In this document: positions 17,297 to 25,783 of the stretch, in pieces | Numbering within the stretch: the stretch's first letter is position 1 | Layout: each line of letters opens with the position of its first letter | Source of the DNA: Mesorhizobium japonicum MAFF 303099 | Lineage (GTDB): Bacteria; Pseudomonadota; Alphaproteobacteria; Rhizobiales; Rhizobiaceae | Length of the DNA: 64,000 nucleotides | Reading direction: 5' to 3' | NCBI RefSeq assembly: GCF_000009625.1 | Contig: NC_002678.2 | Location: forward strand, 5,922,001-5,986,000 | Notes under the pieces: generated by a model | What the model saw: only the letters and a program-made list of their open reading frames with translations | Told to the model about the DNA's origin: nothing | Database searches by the model: none | Made by a program: the position numbers and the translations under genes

Positions 17297-19024
17297 CTAA
17301 TGGGAATGCCGGGGGATGCCGGCATCGCGCCGGCCGACGAGAAAGTCGAAATCGCAGCCCTTGTCGGCCTGCAGCACGCGCTCGACATAGAGGCTCTGAT
17401 ATCCGCCTTCGGGCGGCGCCGGCGGCTTCCAGTCGCGGCGACGGATCGCCAGTTCCTCGTCCGACACCAAAAGCTCCAAGCGGCGGCCGGCGACGTCGAG
17501 CTCGATCAGATCCCCGTCGCGCACCAGGGCGAGCACGCCACCGGCCGCGGCCTCTGGCGCGATATGCAGCACCACCGTGCCGTAGGCCGTGCCGCTCATG
17601 CGTGCATCCGAGATGCGCACCATGTCGGAGACGCCCTGCTTGAGCAGCTTCGCCGGCAGCGGCATGTTGCCGACCTCGGCCATGCCGGGATAGCCGCGCG
17701 GCCCGCAATTTTTCAGCACCATCACCGAGGAGGCGTCGATATCCAGCTCTGGATCGTCGATGCGGGCGTAGTAGTGCTCGATGTCCTCGAACACGACGGC
17801 CTTGCCGCGATGCTGCATCAGTTCGGGCGTTGCCGCCGACGGCTTGATGACCGCGCCGTTGGGCGCCAGATTGCCGCGCAGGATCGAGATGCCGCCTTGG
17901 TCGGTCAAAGGTTCGCTCAGCGGCCGGATGACCTCGCGGTTGTAGTTGGGCGCTCCGTCGATCAACGCGCCGATCGTCTTGTCGCTGACGGTCATGACGT
18001 CGCGATGAAGAAGCCCCACTTCATCAAGCGACGCCATGACCGCAGCCAGCCCCCCGGCATAGTAGAAATCTTCCATCAGGAACCGGCCCGACGGCATCAG
18101 GTCGACAATGGTTGGAACGTCGCGGCCAAGGCGGTCCCAGTCTTCAAGGCTGAGGTCGACACCGACCCGGTTGGCGATGGCGATCAGATGCAGCACCGCA
18201 TTGGTCGAGCCGCCGATCGCGCCATTGACGCGAATGGCGTTCTCGAAGGCTTGCCTTGTGAGGATGTCCGAAATTTTCACGTCCCGGCGGACCAGCTCGA
18301 CGATCTGGCGTCCAGCCATCTGGGCGAGCACGCCACGGCGCGAATCCACGGCCGGGATCGCGGCGTTGTCCGGCATGCCGATGCCGAGCGCTTCCACCAT
18401 GCTGGCCATGGTCGAGGCCGTGCCCATGGTCATGCAACTGCCGGCCGACCGGCTCTGGCCCTGTTCCGCGGCGAGGAAGTCGGCGACCGGCATGCGACCG
18501 GCCTTCACTTCCTCGGCGAATTTCCAGACATGGGTGCCCGAGCCGATATCATGCCCGCGGAACTTGCCGTTGAGCATCGGCCCGCCGGAAACGGTGATGG
18601 TCGGCAAATTGCACGAGGCGGCCCCCATCAAGAGCGCCGGCGTGGTCTTGTCGCAGCCCACCAGCAGGATGACGCCGTCGATGGGGTTACCGCGGATGGA
18701 TTCCTCTACATCCATGCTGACCAGATTGCGAAACAGCATGGCTGTGGGGCGCATGTTGCTCTCACCGAGCGACATCACCGGAAATTCGAGCGGCAGGCCC
18801 CCGGCCTCGTAGACGCCGCGCTTGACGTGATCGGCCAGCGCCCGCAGATGCGCGTTGCACGGCGTCAGCTCCGACCATGTGTTGCAGATGCCGATCACCG
18901 GGCGGCCGTCGAAAGCATCGGCCGGGATGCCCTGGTTCTTCATCCAGCTGCGGTGCATGAAGGCGTTCTTGCCTTCACCGCCGAACCAGGCTTCGGACCG
19001 CAGTTTGCGTTTGGTGTCGGTCAC
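17297..19024 (-). CDS. IlvD/Edd-family aldonate dehydratase (arabinonate/xylonate type)
   Basis: Iron-sulfur dehydratase of 575 residues, a normal length for pentonate dehydratases. The three cluster cysteines are seen in ICNTWSELTPCN, LLVGCDKTTPALLM and SAGSCMTMGTASTM; the substrate/metal motif GGSTNAVLH and the C-terminal RISDARMSGTAYGTVVLH are intact. It would convert a pentonate to 2-keto-3-deoxypentonate. It starts at a GTG that overlaps the regulator's TGA by 4 bases, so it is coupled to it, and is followed by the XylB-like SDR. Enzymes of this type act on L-arabinonate, D-xylonate or related acids; the sequence alone does not choose. Confidence 0.9.
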   Translation of the reverse strand: MTDTKRKLRSEAWFGGEGKNAFMHRSWMKNQGIPADAFDGRPVIGICNTWSELTPCNAHLRALADHVKRGVYEAGGLPLEFPVMSLGESNMRPTAMLFRNLVSMDVEESIRGNPIDGVILLVGCDKTTPALLMGAASCNLPTITVSGGPMLNGKFRGHDIGSGTHVWKFAEEVKAGRMPVADFLAAEQGQSRSAGSCMTMGTASTMASMVEALGIGMPDNAAIPAVDSRRGVLAQMAGRQIVELVRRDVKISDILTRQAFENAIRVNGAIGGSTNAVLHLIAIANRVGVDLSLEDWDRLGRDVPTIVDLMPSGRFLMEDFYYAGGLAAVMASLDEVGLLHRDVMTVSDKTIGALIDGAPNYNREVIRPLSEPLTDQGGISILRGNLAPNGAVIKPSAATPELMQHRGKAVVFEDIEHYYARIDDPELDIDASSVMVLKNCGPRGYPGMAEVGNMPLPAKLLKQGVSDMVRISDARMSGTAYGTVVLHIAPEAAAGGVLALVRDGDLIELDVAGRRLELLVSDEELAIRRRDWKPPAPPEGGYQSLYVERVLQADKGCDFDFLVGRRDAGIPRHSH

Positions 19025-19821
19025 GATTGCTGGCCCCGATCGGTGCGGCGTTTGTTGCGGTTCTCGACGCTGCGGCGCACGTCGTCCTCGGCATTGTCGA
19101 TGAGCACCAAAAGTGCCTTTTGCGCGCCGGCGGCGTCGCCTGCGGCAATCTTCTCGGCCACCTCGCGATGCAGCGGCAAGGAATGGCGCTGGCCTTCCGG
19201 ATTGTCGTTGGAGAGGCGAAAGCTCATTACCAGTGCGGTTTCGACCAGTGCCGCCAACGAGCCGATCAGCTCATTGCCGGTCATGCGCAGGATCGTCTGG
19301 TGGAACACCAGATCGGGCTTGGCGAAGCGGTCGCCATCGTCGCTCACCGCTTCCATTTCGGCCAGTGCCGCATGGATCTCGGCAATCTGTGCCGGCGTGG
19401 CGCGCTGGGCGGCAAGTGCTGCCGACATTGGCTCGATGGCGCGGCGCAGTTCGAACAGTGCCCGCACATCGTCGGCGCTGACACCGCCGGCGTAGCGCCA
19501 CGACAGCACGTCCGGATCGAGGAAGTTCCAGTCGGAGCGTGGGCGCACGCGCGTGCCGGTCTTCGGCCGCGATTCGACCAGCCCCTTGCCGGCCAGCACC
19601 TTGATCGCCTCGCGCAGCACCGTGCGGCTGACCCCCAGCATTTCGCTGGAATCGTCGGCATTGGGCAGCGCTTCGCCGGGCAGGAAGTCGCCCTGCACGA
19701 TGCGCAGGCCGATCTGCTCGACGACGGTTGCGTGCAGTGCGGTGGAGCCGCTGGAAACCGCCACGGCAACCCGCGACGTCCGTGCCGCGCTAAAGGATTT
19801 CTTATTCTTCATACTATTCAT
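19021..19821 (-). CDS. FadR/GntR-family (FCD) regulator of the pentose oxidation operon
   Basis: Regulator of about 266 residues (ATG at 19821; the second ATG at 19812 is also possible). The winged HTH is at about residues 30-95 (SEMLGVSRTVLREAIKVL) with the PKTGTRVRPRSDWNFLDPDVL linker typical of sugar-acid FadR relatives. The FCD domain follows (RAIEPMSAALAA ... VFHQTILRMTGN ... LPLHREV). It is the first gene of the operon and divergent from the aldose 1-epimerase, so it probably autoregulates and controls both units, with a pentose-derived acid as inducer (inference). Confidence 0.88.
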   Translation of the reverse strand: MNSMKNKKSFSAARTSRVAVAVSSGSTALHATVVEQIGLRIVQGDFLPGEALPNADDSSEMLGVSRTVLREAIKVLAGKGLVESRPKTGTRVRPRSDWNFLDPDVLSWRYAGGVSADDVRALFELRRAIEPMSAALAAQRATPAQIAEIHAALAEMEAVSDDGDRFAKPDLVFHQTILRMTGNELIGSLAALVETALVMSFRLSNDNPEGQRHSLPLHREVAEKIAAGDAAGAQKALLVLIDNAEDDVRRSVENRNKRRTDRGQQS

Positions 19822-19829
19822 ATGATATG
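19811..19829. promoter_or_regulatory. Candidate GntR operator between regulator and aldose epimerase
   Basis: The palindrome TCATATGA (19818-19825) lies within an AT-rich island (ATACTATTCATATGATATG) in otherwise GC-rich DNA. It covers the regulator's start codon at 19819-19821 and precedes the divergent epimerase gene by about 50 bases. AT-rich short palindromes are typical FadR-subfamily sites. Assignment is by position only. Confidence 0.4.
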
Positions 19830-19873
19830 TCTTATCGCCATGGCGATTGGAGTCAAGGGACGGGGGAGCACCG

Positions 19874-20800
19874 ATGACAAAGAATTTCGCTGCGGTTGCC
19901 CCGCAGCACACGGAACTGGTCTCGATCAGCGACGGCATCGCGACGGTCGACATTGCTCCGGCCGCTGGCGGTGCGCTGGCGTCGTATCGATGGTGGCGCA
20001 ATGGCGCCGCTCTGGATTGGTTACGCCCGGCCGATCCGGGGGCGATCCGCGGCCGCGATGCCGGCGCCATGGCCTGCTTCCCGCTCGTTCCCTATTCCAA
20101 CCGCATAAGGGGCGGCCGGTTCGAGTTCGCGGGACGCACCATCCAGCTTCCGACGACTGCCGACGATCCACACCATGAGCATGGTCATGGCTGGCGTCGG
20201 CCTTGGGTGGTCGTCAGACACGAAGCCAGCACGATCGTCCTGCGCTATCGCCACGCCGCCGATTCCTGGCCATGGAGCTATGAAGCCGAGCAAGAGATAA
20301 CACTGGCTGACGGCAGGCTTTGCGTGACCATCAAGGTACGCAACCTGTCGGACGCACCGATGCCGGTTGGCTTCGGCCTTCATCCCTATTTCCCGTCGAC
20401 GCCGTGGGCGCATGTTCAGGCGCCGGTGTCGGGCATGTGGGAGACGGACACGGAGGTCCTGCCCGTCCGGCATGTCCTGCCGCCGGTAGGAGCCGACCCG
20501 TCCATCGGTTTCGACGTATCGGAAGTGGACTTCGACACGGTTTTCACCGGATGGGCGCGCCGCGCCCGGATATCCTGGCCCGAACACGGACGGCGACTGG
20601 ACATCGAGGCCGAGGCGCCGCTCGATTTCCTTGTCCTCTACACGCCGCCCGGCGAGCCATTCTTTTGCGCCGAGCCGGTCAGCAACATCACCGATGCCTT
20701 CAACCGCACGGGCGGCCGCATCGACACTGGCTGCATCGTACTGGCGCCCGGTCTGACGCGATCCGCCAGCATTCGCTTCACGCCGTCCCTGGCCGTTTGA
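19874..20800 (+). CDS. Aldose 1-epimerase (mutarotase) family protein
   Basis: Galactose-mutarotase-like enzyme of 308 residues. Family landmarks: CFPLVPYSNRIRGGRFEF near the N-terminus, the catalytic histidine regions HHEHGHGW and GFGLHPYF, and the catalytic glutamate in CAEPVSNITDAFN. It interconverts alpha and beta anomers and so feeds the dehydrogenase with the right anomer. The ATG at 19874 follows a clear GGGGGAG ribosome-binding site; an upstream in-frame TTG at 19847 is less likely. It is divergent from the FadR-type regulator and convergent with the aldehyde dehydrogenase gene (30-base gap). Confidence 0.88.
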   Translation: MTKNFAAVAPQHTELVSISDGIATVDIAPAAGGALASYRWWRNGAALDWLRPADPGAIRGRDAGAMACFPLVPYSNRIRGGRFEFAGRTIQLPTTADDPHHEHGHGWRRPWVVVRHEASTIVLRYRHAADSWPWSYEAEQEITLADGRLCVTIKVRNLSDAPMPVGFGLHPYFPSTPWAHVQAPVSGMWETDTEVLPVRHVLPPVGADPSIGFDVSEVDFDTVFTGWARRARISWPEHGRRLDIEAEAPLDFLVLYTPPGEPFFCAEPVSNITDAFNRTGGRIDTGCIVLAPGLTRSASIRFTPSLAV

Positions 20801-20830
20801 TCTTCATTGCCAACCGCGAGACGAGGCCGG

Positions 20831-22276
20831 CTAGAACGGATAGTGCTGGCCGGGATCCTCGATCGTCACCCAGCGCAAATCGGTGAATTCGGCGATCGAG
20901 GCCTTGCCGCCGAAGCGGCCATAGCCCGAGCCCTTGACGCCGCCGAACGGCATCTGCGCCTCGTCGCCGACGGTCGGGCCGTTAATGTGGCAGATGCCGG
21001 CCTCGATGCGCGCGGCGACCGCCATGGCGCGTTTGATGTCGCGGCTGAACACCGCTGACGACAGGCCGTATTCCGTATCGTTGGCGACGCGCACGGCTTC
21101 GTCCTCATCCTTCACCCGGATCACCGGCTTGACCGGGCCGAAGGATTCTTCGGCATAGACGCGCATGGCCGGCGTCACATGGTCGAGCAGCGTTGCTTCC
21201 ACCACGGTCCCCGTCCGCTTACCGCCAGCGACAAGCTTGGCGCCCTTGGCGACAGCGTCGGCGATGAGTTCCTCCATCTTGTCGGCCGCCTGGCTGCTGA
21301 TCAGCGAGCCCAGCACGACATGGCCGCGCGGATCCCCGGCCGGCAGCTGCGAGGCACGGGCGGCCAGCTTGGAAACGAATTCGTCGGCAATCCTCTCGTC
21401 GACGATCAGCCGCTCGGTCGACATGCAGATCTGGCCCTGATGCATGAAGGCGCCGAAGGTCGCCGCATTGACCGCCGCGTCGATGGCGGCGTCGTCCAGA
21501 ACCAGCAGCGGCGCCTTGCCGCCGAGTTCGAGGAGCGCTGGCTTCAGATGCCGGCCGGCGAGCTCGGCGATGATCCGGCCGACCTTGGTCGAGCCGGTGA
21601 AGTTGACGCGCTTGACCGAGGGATGCGCGACCAGCGCCTCGACGATTGCAGCGGCATCCTTGGGGTCGTTGGTGACGACATTGATGACGCCCTTGGGCAG
21701 GCCGGCTTCGACCAGCACCTGGCCGATCAGCCGATGCGTGCCCGGGCACATTTCCGAGGCCTTCAGCACCACCGTGTTGCCGCTGGCGATCGGCATGGCG
21801 ATGGCACGGGTGCCGAGAATGACCGGCGCGTTCCACGGCGCGATGCCGAGACACACGCCGGCCGGCTGGCGGATCGCCATGGCGAGCGTGCCCGGCTTGT
21901 CGGAAGGAATGATCTCGCCCGAAATCTGCGTCGTCATTGCCGCTGCCTCGCGCAGCATGTTGGCCGCCAGCATGACGTTGAAGCCGGCCCAGGGAGCGGT
22001 GGCGCCGGTCTCTTCCATCATCAATTTGGTGAATTCGCCGACCTTGGAGGCCATCACGTCGGCCGCCCTGGAAAGCAAGGCGCGGCGCTCGCCAGGCCCG
22101 GTCTTCGACCAGGTCGCAAAGGCGGCGGCGGCGGCTTCCACGGCAGCGTTGGCGTCGGCAACGCTGGCGGCTGCGGCGCGCGTTGCCAGCTTGCCGGTGA
22201 ACGGGTCCAGACGCTCGTAGGCGGCCGCGCCGGACGCATCCCTTTTGTCGCCGTCGATCAGAAGTCCGATATCCAT
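20831..22276 (-). CDS. Aldehyde dehydrogenase, salicylaldehyde/vanillin dehydrogenase-like
   Basis: NAD(P)-dependent aldehyde dehydrogenase of 481 residues. Cofactor-binding GIAPWNAPVILGTRAIAMP and FTGSTKVG, the catalytic glutamate in LLELGGKAP and the catalytic cysteine in HQGQICMSTER are all present. The GQICMST context and the C-terminal HINGPTVGDEAQMPFGGVKGSG resemble aromatic aldehyde dehydrogenases (vanillin, salicylaldehyde) more than alpha-ketoglutarate-semialdehyde dehydrogenases. It is the last gene of the aromatic Liv-transporter operon, 33 bases behind the SDR gene. I infer it oxidises an aromatic aldehyde to an acid that enters the protocatechuate pathway; the substrate is not proven. 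Confidence 0.85.
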   Translation of the reverse strand: MDIGLLIDGDKRDASGAAAYERLDPFTGKLATRAAAASVADANAAVEAAAAAFATWSKTGPGERRALLSRAADVMASKVGEFTKLMMEETGATAPWAGFNVMLAANMLREAAAMTTQISGEIIPSDKPGTLAMAIRQPAGVCLGIAPWNAPVILGTRAIAMPIASGNTVVLKASEMCPGTHRLIGQVLVEAGLPKGVINVVTNDPKDAAAIVEALVAHPSVKRVNFTGSTKVGRIIAELAGRHLKPALLELGGKAPLLVLDDAAIDAAVNAATFGAFMHQGQICMSTERLIVDERIADEFVSKLAARASQLPAGDPRGHVVLGSLISSQAADKMEELIADAVAKGAKLVAGGKRTGTVVEATLLDHVTPAMRVYAEESFGPVKPVIRVKDEDEAVRVANDTEYGLSSAVFSRDIKRAMAVAARIEAGICHINGPTVGDEAQMPFGGVKGSGYGRFGGKASIAEFTDLRWVTIEDPGQHYPF

Positions 22277-22309
22277 GATTGTCTCCCTCGCTCCGGTGGA
22301 GCTTCGCAA

Positions 22310-23101
22310 TTAGAAGCCGAGCCCTTCGGCGTTGATCGATGCTTCGAGGCCGCCGTCGACCGGCACGTTGGCGCCGTTGACCCAGCGCGCGCCGTCCGAG
22401 CATAGGAACAGCACGACAGGCGCTATATCGCCCGATGTGCCGGCTCGTCCGACCCTGGCAATGTCGCTGTCGACGCGCGCATCGCCAAGCACTGTGCGGA
22501 ATTGTTTCAGGATAGGCGTCTCGACCGGTCCGGGACTCACCGCATTGACGCGGATGCCACGGCTCTTGAACAGATCCTGATGCGCCGCGCGGAAGGTCCA
22601 CAGCAGGAGCAGTTCCTTCGAGACGGGATAGCCTTCCTCGTTCTTGACCGCGTGGTCGGCGACCACCTTGGCGACATCCGGGAAACCCTCGATGCCGACC
22701 ATCGAGGCCGCACGGTTGAGATTGGCGCGCCAGCCATAGCCGGCGATCGACGCGACATTGACGATGGCACCGCCTTCGCGAAGTCTGGGAGCGAGGCTTT
22801 CCGAAAGCGCCCGCAGCCCGAAGAAGTTGACGGCCAGCGTCGCTGCCGCGCCGGTGTTGCCGGACAGGCCGGCGACATTGCACAGCGCATCGATGCGCTG
22901 CGGCAGGCGCGCGACCAACTCGTCGACGCCGGCCTTCGACGAAATATCGGCCTTGACGAAACTGCCCGCCGCTGCCGCCGGCTCACGGACATCCACGCCG
23001 ATCACATCCGCGCCAAGCTGGCCGGCGAGTTCCGCCGTGCGCGCGCCGATGCCGGAAGCGACGCCGGTGATGAGGATCGTCTTGCCAAGAAGCATGGTCA
23101 T
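22310..23101 (-). CDS. SDR-family oxidoreductase, coniferyl-alcohol dehydrogenase-like
   Basis: Short-chain dehydrogenase of 263 residues. Cofactor motif TGVASGIG, NVAGLSG, and the unusual active-site layout GYPVSKELLLLWTFRAAH (Tyr/Lys preceded by EE) with an extended loop before it match coniferyl-alcohol dehydrogenases as I recall them, as does the C-terminal WVNGANVPVDGGLEASI. The ATG at 23101 overlaps the upstream permease stop (ATGA), so enzyme and transporter are coupled. With the downstream aldehyde dehydrogenase it would give an alcohol-to-aldehyde-to-acid sequence for a lignin-type aromatic. This is inference from family and context. Confidence 0.8.
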   Translation of the reverse strand: MTMLLGKTILITGVASGIGARTAELAGQLGADVIGVDVREPAAAAGSFVKADISSKAGVDELVARLPQRIDALCNVAGLSGNTGAAATLAVNFFGLRALSESLAPRLREGGAIVNVASIAGYGWRANLNRAASMVGIEGFPDVAKVVADHAVKNEEGYPVSKELLLLWTFRAAHQDLFKSRGIRVNAVSPGPVETPILKQFRTVLGDARVDSDIARVGRAGTSGDIAPVVLFLCSDGARWVNGANVPVDGGLEASINAEGLGF

Positions 23102-24165
23102 GCCTTCTCCTGATCAAGAGTGGTTCGCTCCGGCGAAGGGTCGGTGCCTTTGTCGGCCCGAGCATTCCCCGGAAGCCTGACGCGGTAGCCGACCGGCAGC
23201 AGGCGCAGGCCAAAGCGCTCCTCGATCGTTCCCCACAGGCCGCGCGGCAGGAAAAGCGAGAACAGCACGGCGGTGGCGCCGAGGCCGACGAGGTACCAGA
23301 CACCGGTGCCGCCGAACCAGGTTTCGATAAGGAAGAACACCAGCGCGCCGAGAATGGCGCCCTCGAACGTGCCGATGCCGCCGACCAGCAAAATGAAGAT
23401 CATGTAGGCGGTCCACTGCACGTTGAAGTAGGTTTTCGGCTGGAAGGTGACGGAGGTCGCCAGCCACAAAGCGCCGGCAACTCCAATGCCGAAGGCGGCA
23501 AGCACGAACAAAAGCCGCTTGGTGCCGGTGACGCGCACGCCGACCGAGGCTGCGGCATCCTCATTGTCGCGGATGGCGCGGATAGCGGCCCCCGTGCTGC
23601 CGCGCAGCAGGCCGAACAGGATCGCCAGCAGGGCGGTCATTGAGCCCAGCGCCAACCAGTAGATCGCCACCCGCCTGGTGCCGGCATCATAGACGTTGAG
23701 CGAGATCAGCGACGTGCCGGTTTCTCCTTGCACCAGCCGGTCGAGATTGACCAGGAGATGCGTCAGCGCCGCGATCACCCACATGCCGATGGCGAACTCG
23801 CCGTTCCTCAGCCGCAGCATGAACAGCGACAGCGGCCAGGAGACAAGGCCGACAATGATCGCCGAAACGAAAAGCGAGGCGAAAGGGTTGAGGCCGGCAT
23901 CGGCCAGTCGGATGGCGAAATAGGCGCCGAGCCCGAAGAACACCTGCTGGCCGACGGAAACCAGGCCGCCGAAGCCGGCCAGAGCGTTCCACATCGCCGC
24001 CAGGATCACATAGATGAACAATGCCGTCATGCGATCGACCGCGCCCGCCGACAGGAACTGCGGCGCGGCGGCCAGCAGCGCGATGATGATCGCAACCGCA
24101 ATCGCCGCGATCCGCGACGCCGCCGTGCCGCGCTCGATGACCGGCGAGGACGAAACCGCACTCAT
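23098..24165 (-). CDS. Liv-type ABC transporter permease (LivM-like), aromatic transporter
   Basis: Inner-membrane permease of 355 residues, rich in hydrophobic segments. LivM landmarks are AGFGGLVSVGQQVFFGLGAY and the coupling loop RGSTGAAIRAIRDNEDAAASVG. The ATG at 24165 overlaps the LivH-like stop by 4 bases; a long upstream in-frame extension is antisense read-through. It carries a C-terminal tail of about 35 charged residues. It is part of the operon downstream of a PcaQ box, so the likely cargo is protocatechuate or a related aromatic acid. Confidence 0.9.
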   Translation of the reverse strand: MSAVSSSPVIERGTAASRIAAIAVAIIIALLAAAPQFLSAGAVDRMTALFIYVILAAMWNALAGFGGLVSVGQQVFFGLGAYFAIRLADAGLNPFASLFVSAIIVGLVSWPLSLFMLRLRNGEFAIGMWVIAALTHLLVNLDRLVQGETGTSLISLNVYDAGTRRVAIYWLALGSMTALLAILFGLLRGSTGAAIRAIRDNEDAAASVGVRVTGTKRLLFVLAAFGIGVAGALWLATSVTFQPKTYFNVQWTAYMIFILLVGGIGTFEGAILGALVFFLIETWFGGTGVWYLVGLGATAVLFSLFLPRGLWGTIEERFGLRLLPVGYRVRLPGNARADKGTDPSPERTTLDQEKA

Positions 24166-25058
24166 GACGCGCTCCGGGAAGGAAGGCGCAACAGGCCGCG
24201 CAGGCCAAGGCCCGACGTGGACAGCCGCACGAAGAGCACGACGAGGAACACCGTGTGGCCGCCGATCAGAAAGCCTTGCGGATGCACTTGCGCGCCAAGT
24301 GTCTGCGCAAGCGCCAGCACGATGCCGCCGACCAGCGTGCCCCACAGCGAACCGGCGCCGCCGATCACTGCGGCTTCGAAAGCGAACAGCAGTTGCGGCG
24401 CGCCGGCATAGGGATCGAAGGTGGCGCGCATGCCCAGGAACGCGCCGGCAAGGCCGACCGTGACCATGGCGATGGAAGCGGCTATGGCATTGGCGCGACG
24501 CGCATCGACGCCGACCAGGCCGGCCGTGTCGGAATCTTCCGACGTTGCGCGGATCGAGCGGCCAAGCCGGGTGCGGGTGAGGAACAGCTGCAGCCCTCCC
24601 AGCAGGATCACGGCGGTGGCGAACATGATCACGGCCAGCTTGCCGACATAGATGCTGCCCGGCCACTCCCAGGAATCATAGGACAGGCTGCCGATATAGG
24701 GTGCCAGTGAGCGGGTGTCGGCGCCGAACTGCTCGAACAGCATGTTGTCGATGACGATGGCCAGCCCAAACGTGGTCAGGATCGGCAGCAGCGCACCGCC
24801 GCGCGCGCTGCGCTCGAGCAAGAAGCGCTGCAGCGCCCAGCCGATCGCCGCCATCAGCGGCAGCACGATGAGCAGGCCGACAAACGGCGAGACATGGAAC
24901 CGCGAGGCCAGCCACCACAGCGCAAAGGCCGCGAACACGGCGAGGCTGCCATGGGCGAGGTTGATGATGCGCATCACCGAGAACATGAAGGACAGGCCGC
25001 AGGCGATCAGCGCATAGTAGCCGCCAAGCAGGATGCCCTGGATGATCTGGTTGCTCAT
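24162..25058 (-). CDS. Liv-type ABC transporter permease (LivH-like), aromatic transporter
   Basis: Inner-membrane permease of 298 residues with the LivH signature LSFMFSVMRIINLAHGSLAV near the N-terminus and the coupling loop RTRLGRSIRATSEDSDTAGL. It overlaps the LivF-like and LivM-like genes by 4 bases each. It forms the membrane pore of the PcaQ-linked importer together with the LivM-like protein. Family membership is clear; specificity comes from the binding protein, not from this subunit. Confidence 0.92.
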   Translation of the reverse strand: MSNQIIQGILLGGYYALIACGLSFMFSVMRIINLAHGSLAVFAAFALWWLASRFHVSPFVGLLIVLPLMAAIGWALQRFLLERSARGGALLPILTTFGLAIVIDNMLFEQFGADTRSLAPYIGSLSYDSWEWPGSIYVGKLAVIMFATAVILLGGLQLFLTRTRLGRSIRATSEDSDTAGLVGVDARRANAIAASIAMVTVGLAGAFLGMRATFDPYAGAPQLLFAFEAAVIGGAGSLWGTLVGGIVLALAQTLGAQVHPQGFLIGGHTVFLVVLFVRLSTSGLGLRGLLRLPSRSAS

Positions 25059-25783
25059 GCCGGAACGCTCCCGGGGTTTTTCCGGTGCAGGCCGAAATAG
25101 GCTTTCGTCACATCATCGCGCGAAACCGCCTTGCTCGGCCCTTCAAGCGCCACGCGCCCTTCGAGCATGCAGATCACCCTGTCGGAGACAGCGAGTGCGC
25201 GGTTGAGATCCTGCTCGACCAGAATGATGGTCGTGCCGGAAGCGATCAGTCCTTGAAGGGCCGCGTAGACACGGTCGACAATCAGCGGCGACAGGCCGAG
25301 CGAAACCTCGTCGAGCAAAAGCACGTCCGGGTTGCTCATCAGCGCCCGGCCGATCGCCGTCGCCTGCTGCTCGCCGCCTGAGAGATGGCCCGTCTTGGCA
25401 TGGCGGCGCGGCTTCAGGTTCGGAAACATCTCGAGCACATTGTCGACGCTCCAGTCGCCCGGCCGGCCGGCGGTCCTGCCGAGCAGAAGGTTCTCTTCGA
25501 CCGTCATCTGTACGAACAGTCTTCGCCCTTCCGGCACCAGCGCGATGCCCATGCCGACGCGCCTGTGCGACGGCACGTTGGTGAGATCGGCGCTGTCCAG
25601 CAGCACGCGGCCGGCGGCCGGTTGATGCGCGCCGGCGATCGCCCTGAGCAGCGTCGTCTTGCCGGCGCCGTTGGCGCCGACCAGCGCCAGCGTTTCGCCG
25701 CGCTGGACAGTGAAGCTCACGCCGCGCACCGCCTGTAAGAGGCCGTGGCGGACAACCAGGTTCTCGACCGACAGCAGGTTCAT
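25055..25783 (-). CDS. Liv-type ABC transporter ATP-binding protein (LivF-like)
   Basis: ATPase subunit of 242 residues. Walker A GANGAGKTT, Q-loop region VPEGRRLFVQMTVEENLL, signature LSGGEQQATAIGRAL, Walker B VLLLDEVSLGLSP (Val in place of the common Pro after Asp-Glu) and H-loop IILVEQDLNRAL are seen. The ATG at 25783 overlaps the LivG-like stop by 4 bases. Together with the LivG-like subunit it energises uptake; here this subunit carries the more canonical signature motif of the pair. Confidence 0.92.
   Translation of the reverse strand: MNLLSVENLVVRHGLLQAVRGVSFTVQRGETLALVGANGAGKTTLLRAIAGAHQPAAGRVLLDSADLTNVPSHRRVGMGIALVPEGRRLFVQMTVEENLLLGRTAGRPGDWSVDNVLEMFPNLKPRRHAKTGHLSGGEQQATAIGRALMSNPDVLLLDEVSLGLSPLIVDRVYAALQGLIASGTTIILVEQDLNRALAVSDRVICMLEGRVALEGPSKAVSRDDVTKAYFGLHRKNPGSVPA

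Noticed and set aside
17252..19495. A 747-codon open frame on the plus strand
   Set aside because: It is antisense to the IlvD/Edd dehydratase and the FadR regulator, shows no family features and has a low-complexity composition; long antisense frames are expected at this GC content.
20831..22276. The aldehyde dehydrogenase as the missing alpha-ketoglutarate-semialdehyde dehydrogenase of the pentose pathway
   Set aside because: It lies in the aromatic transporter operon, behind the SDR gene, and its active-site context resembles vanillin/salicylaldehyde dehydrogenases. The role is not excluded but less likely.
21219..22883. A 554-codon frame on the minus strand overlapping ALDH and SDR
   Set aside because: Arginine/glycine-rich out-of-frame shadow of two well-supported genes on the same strand.
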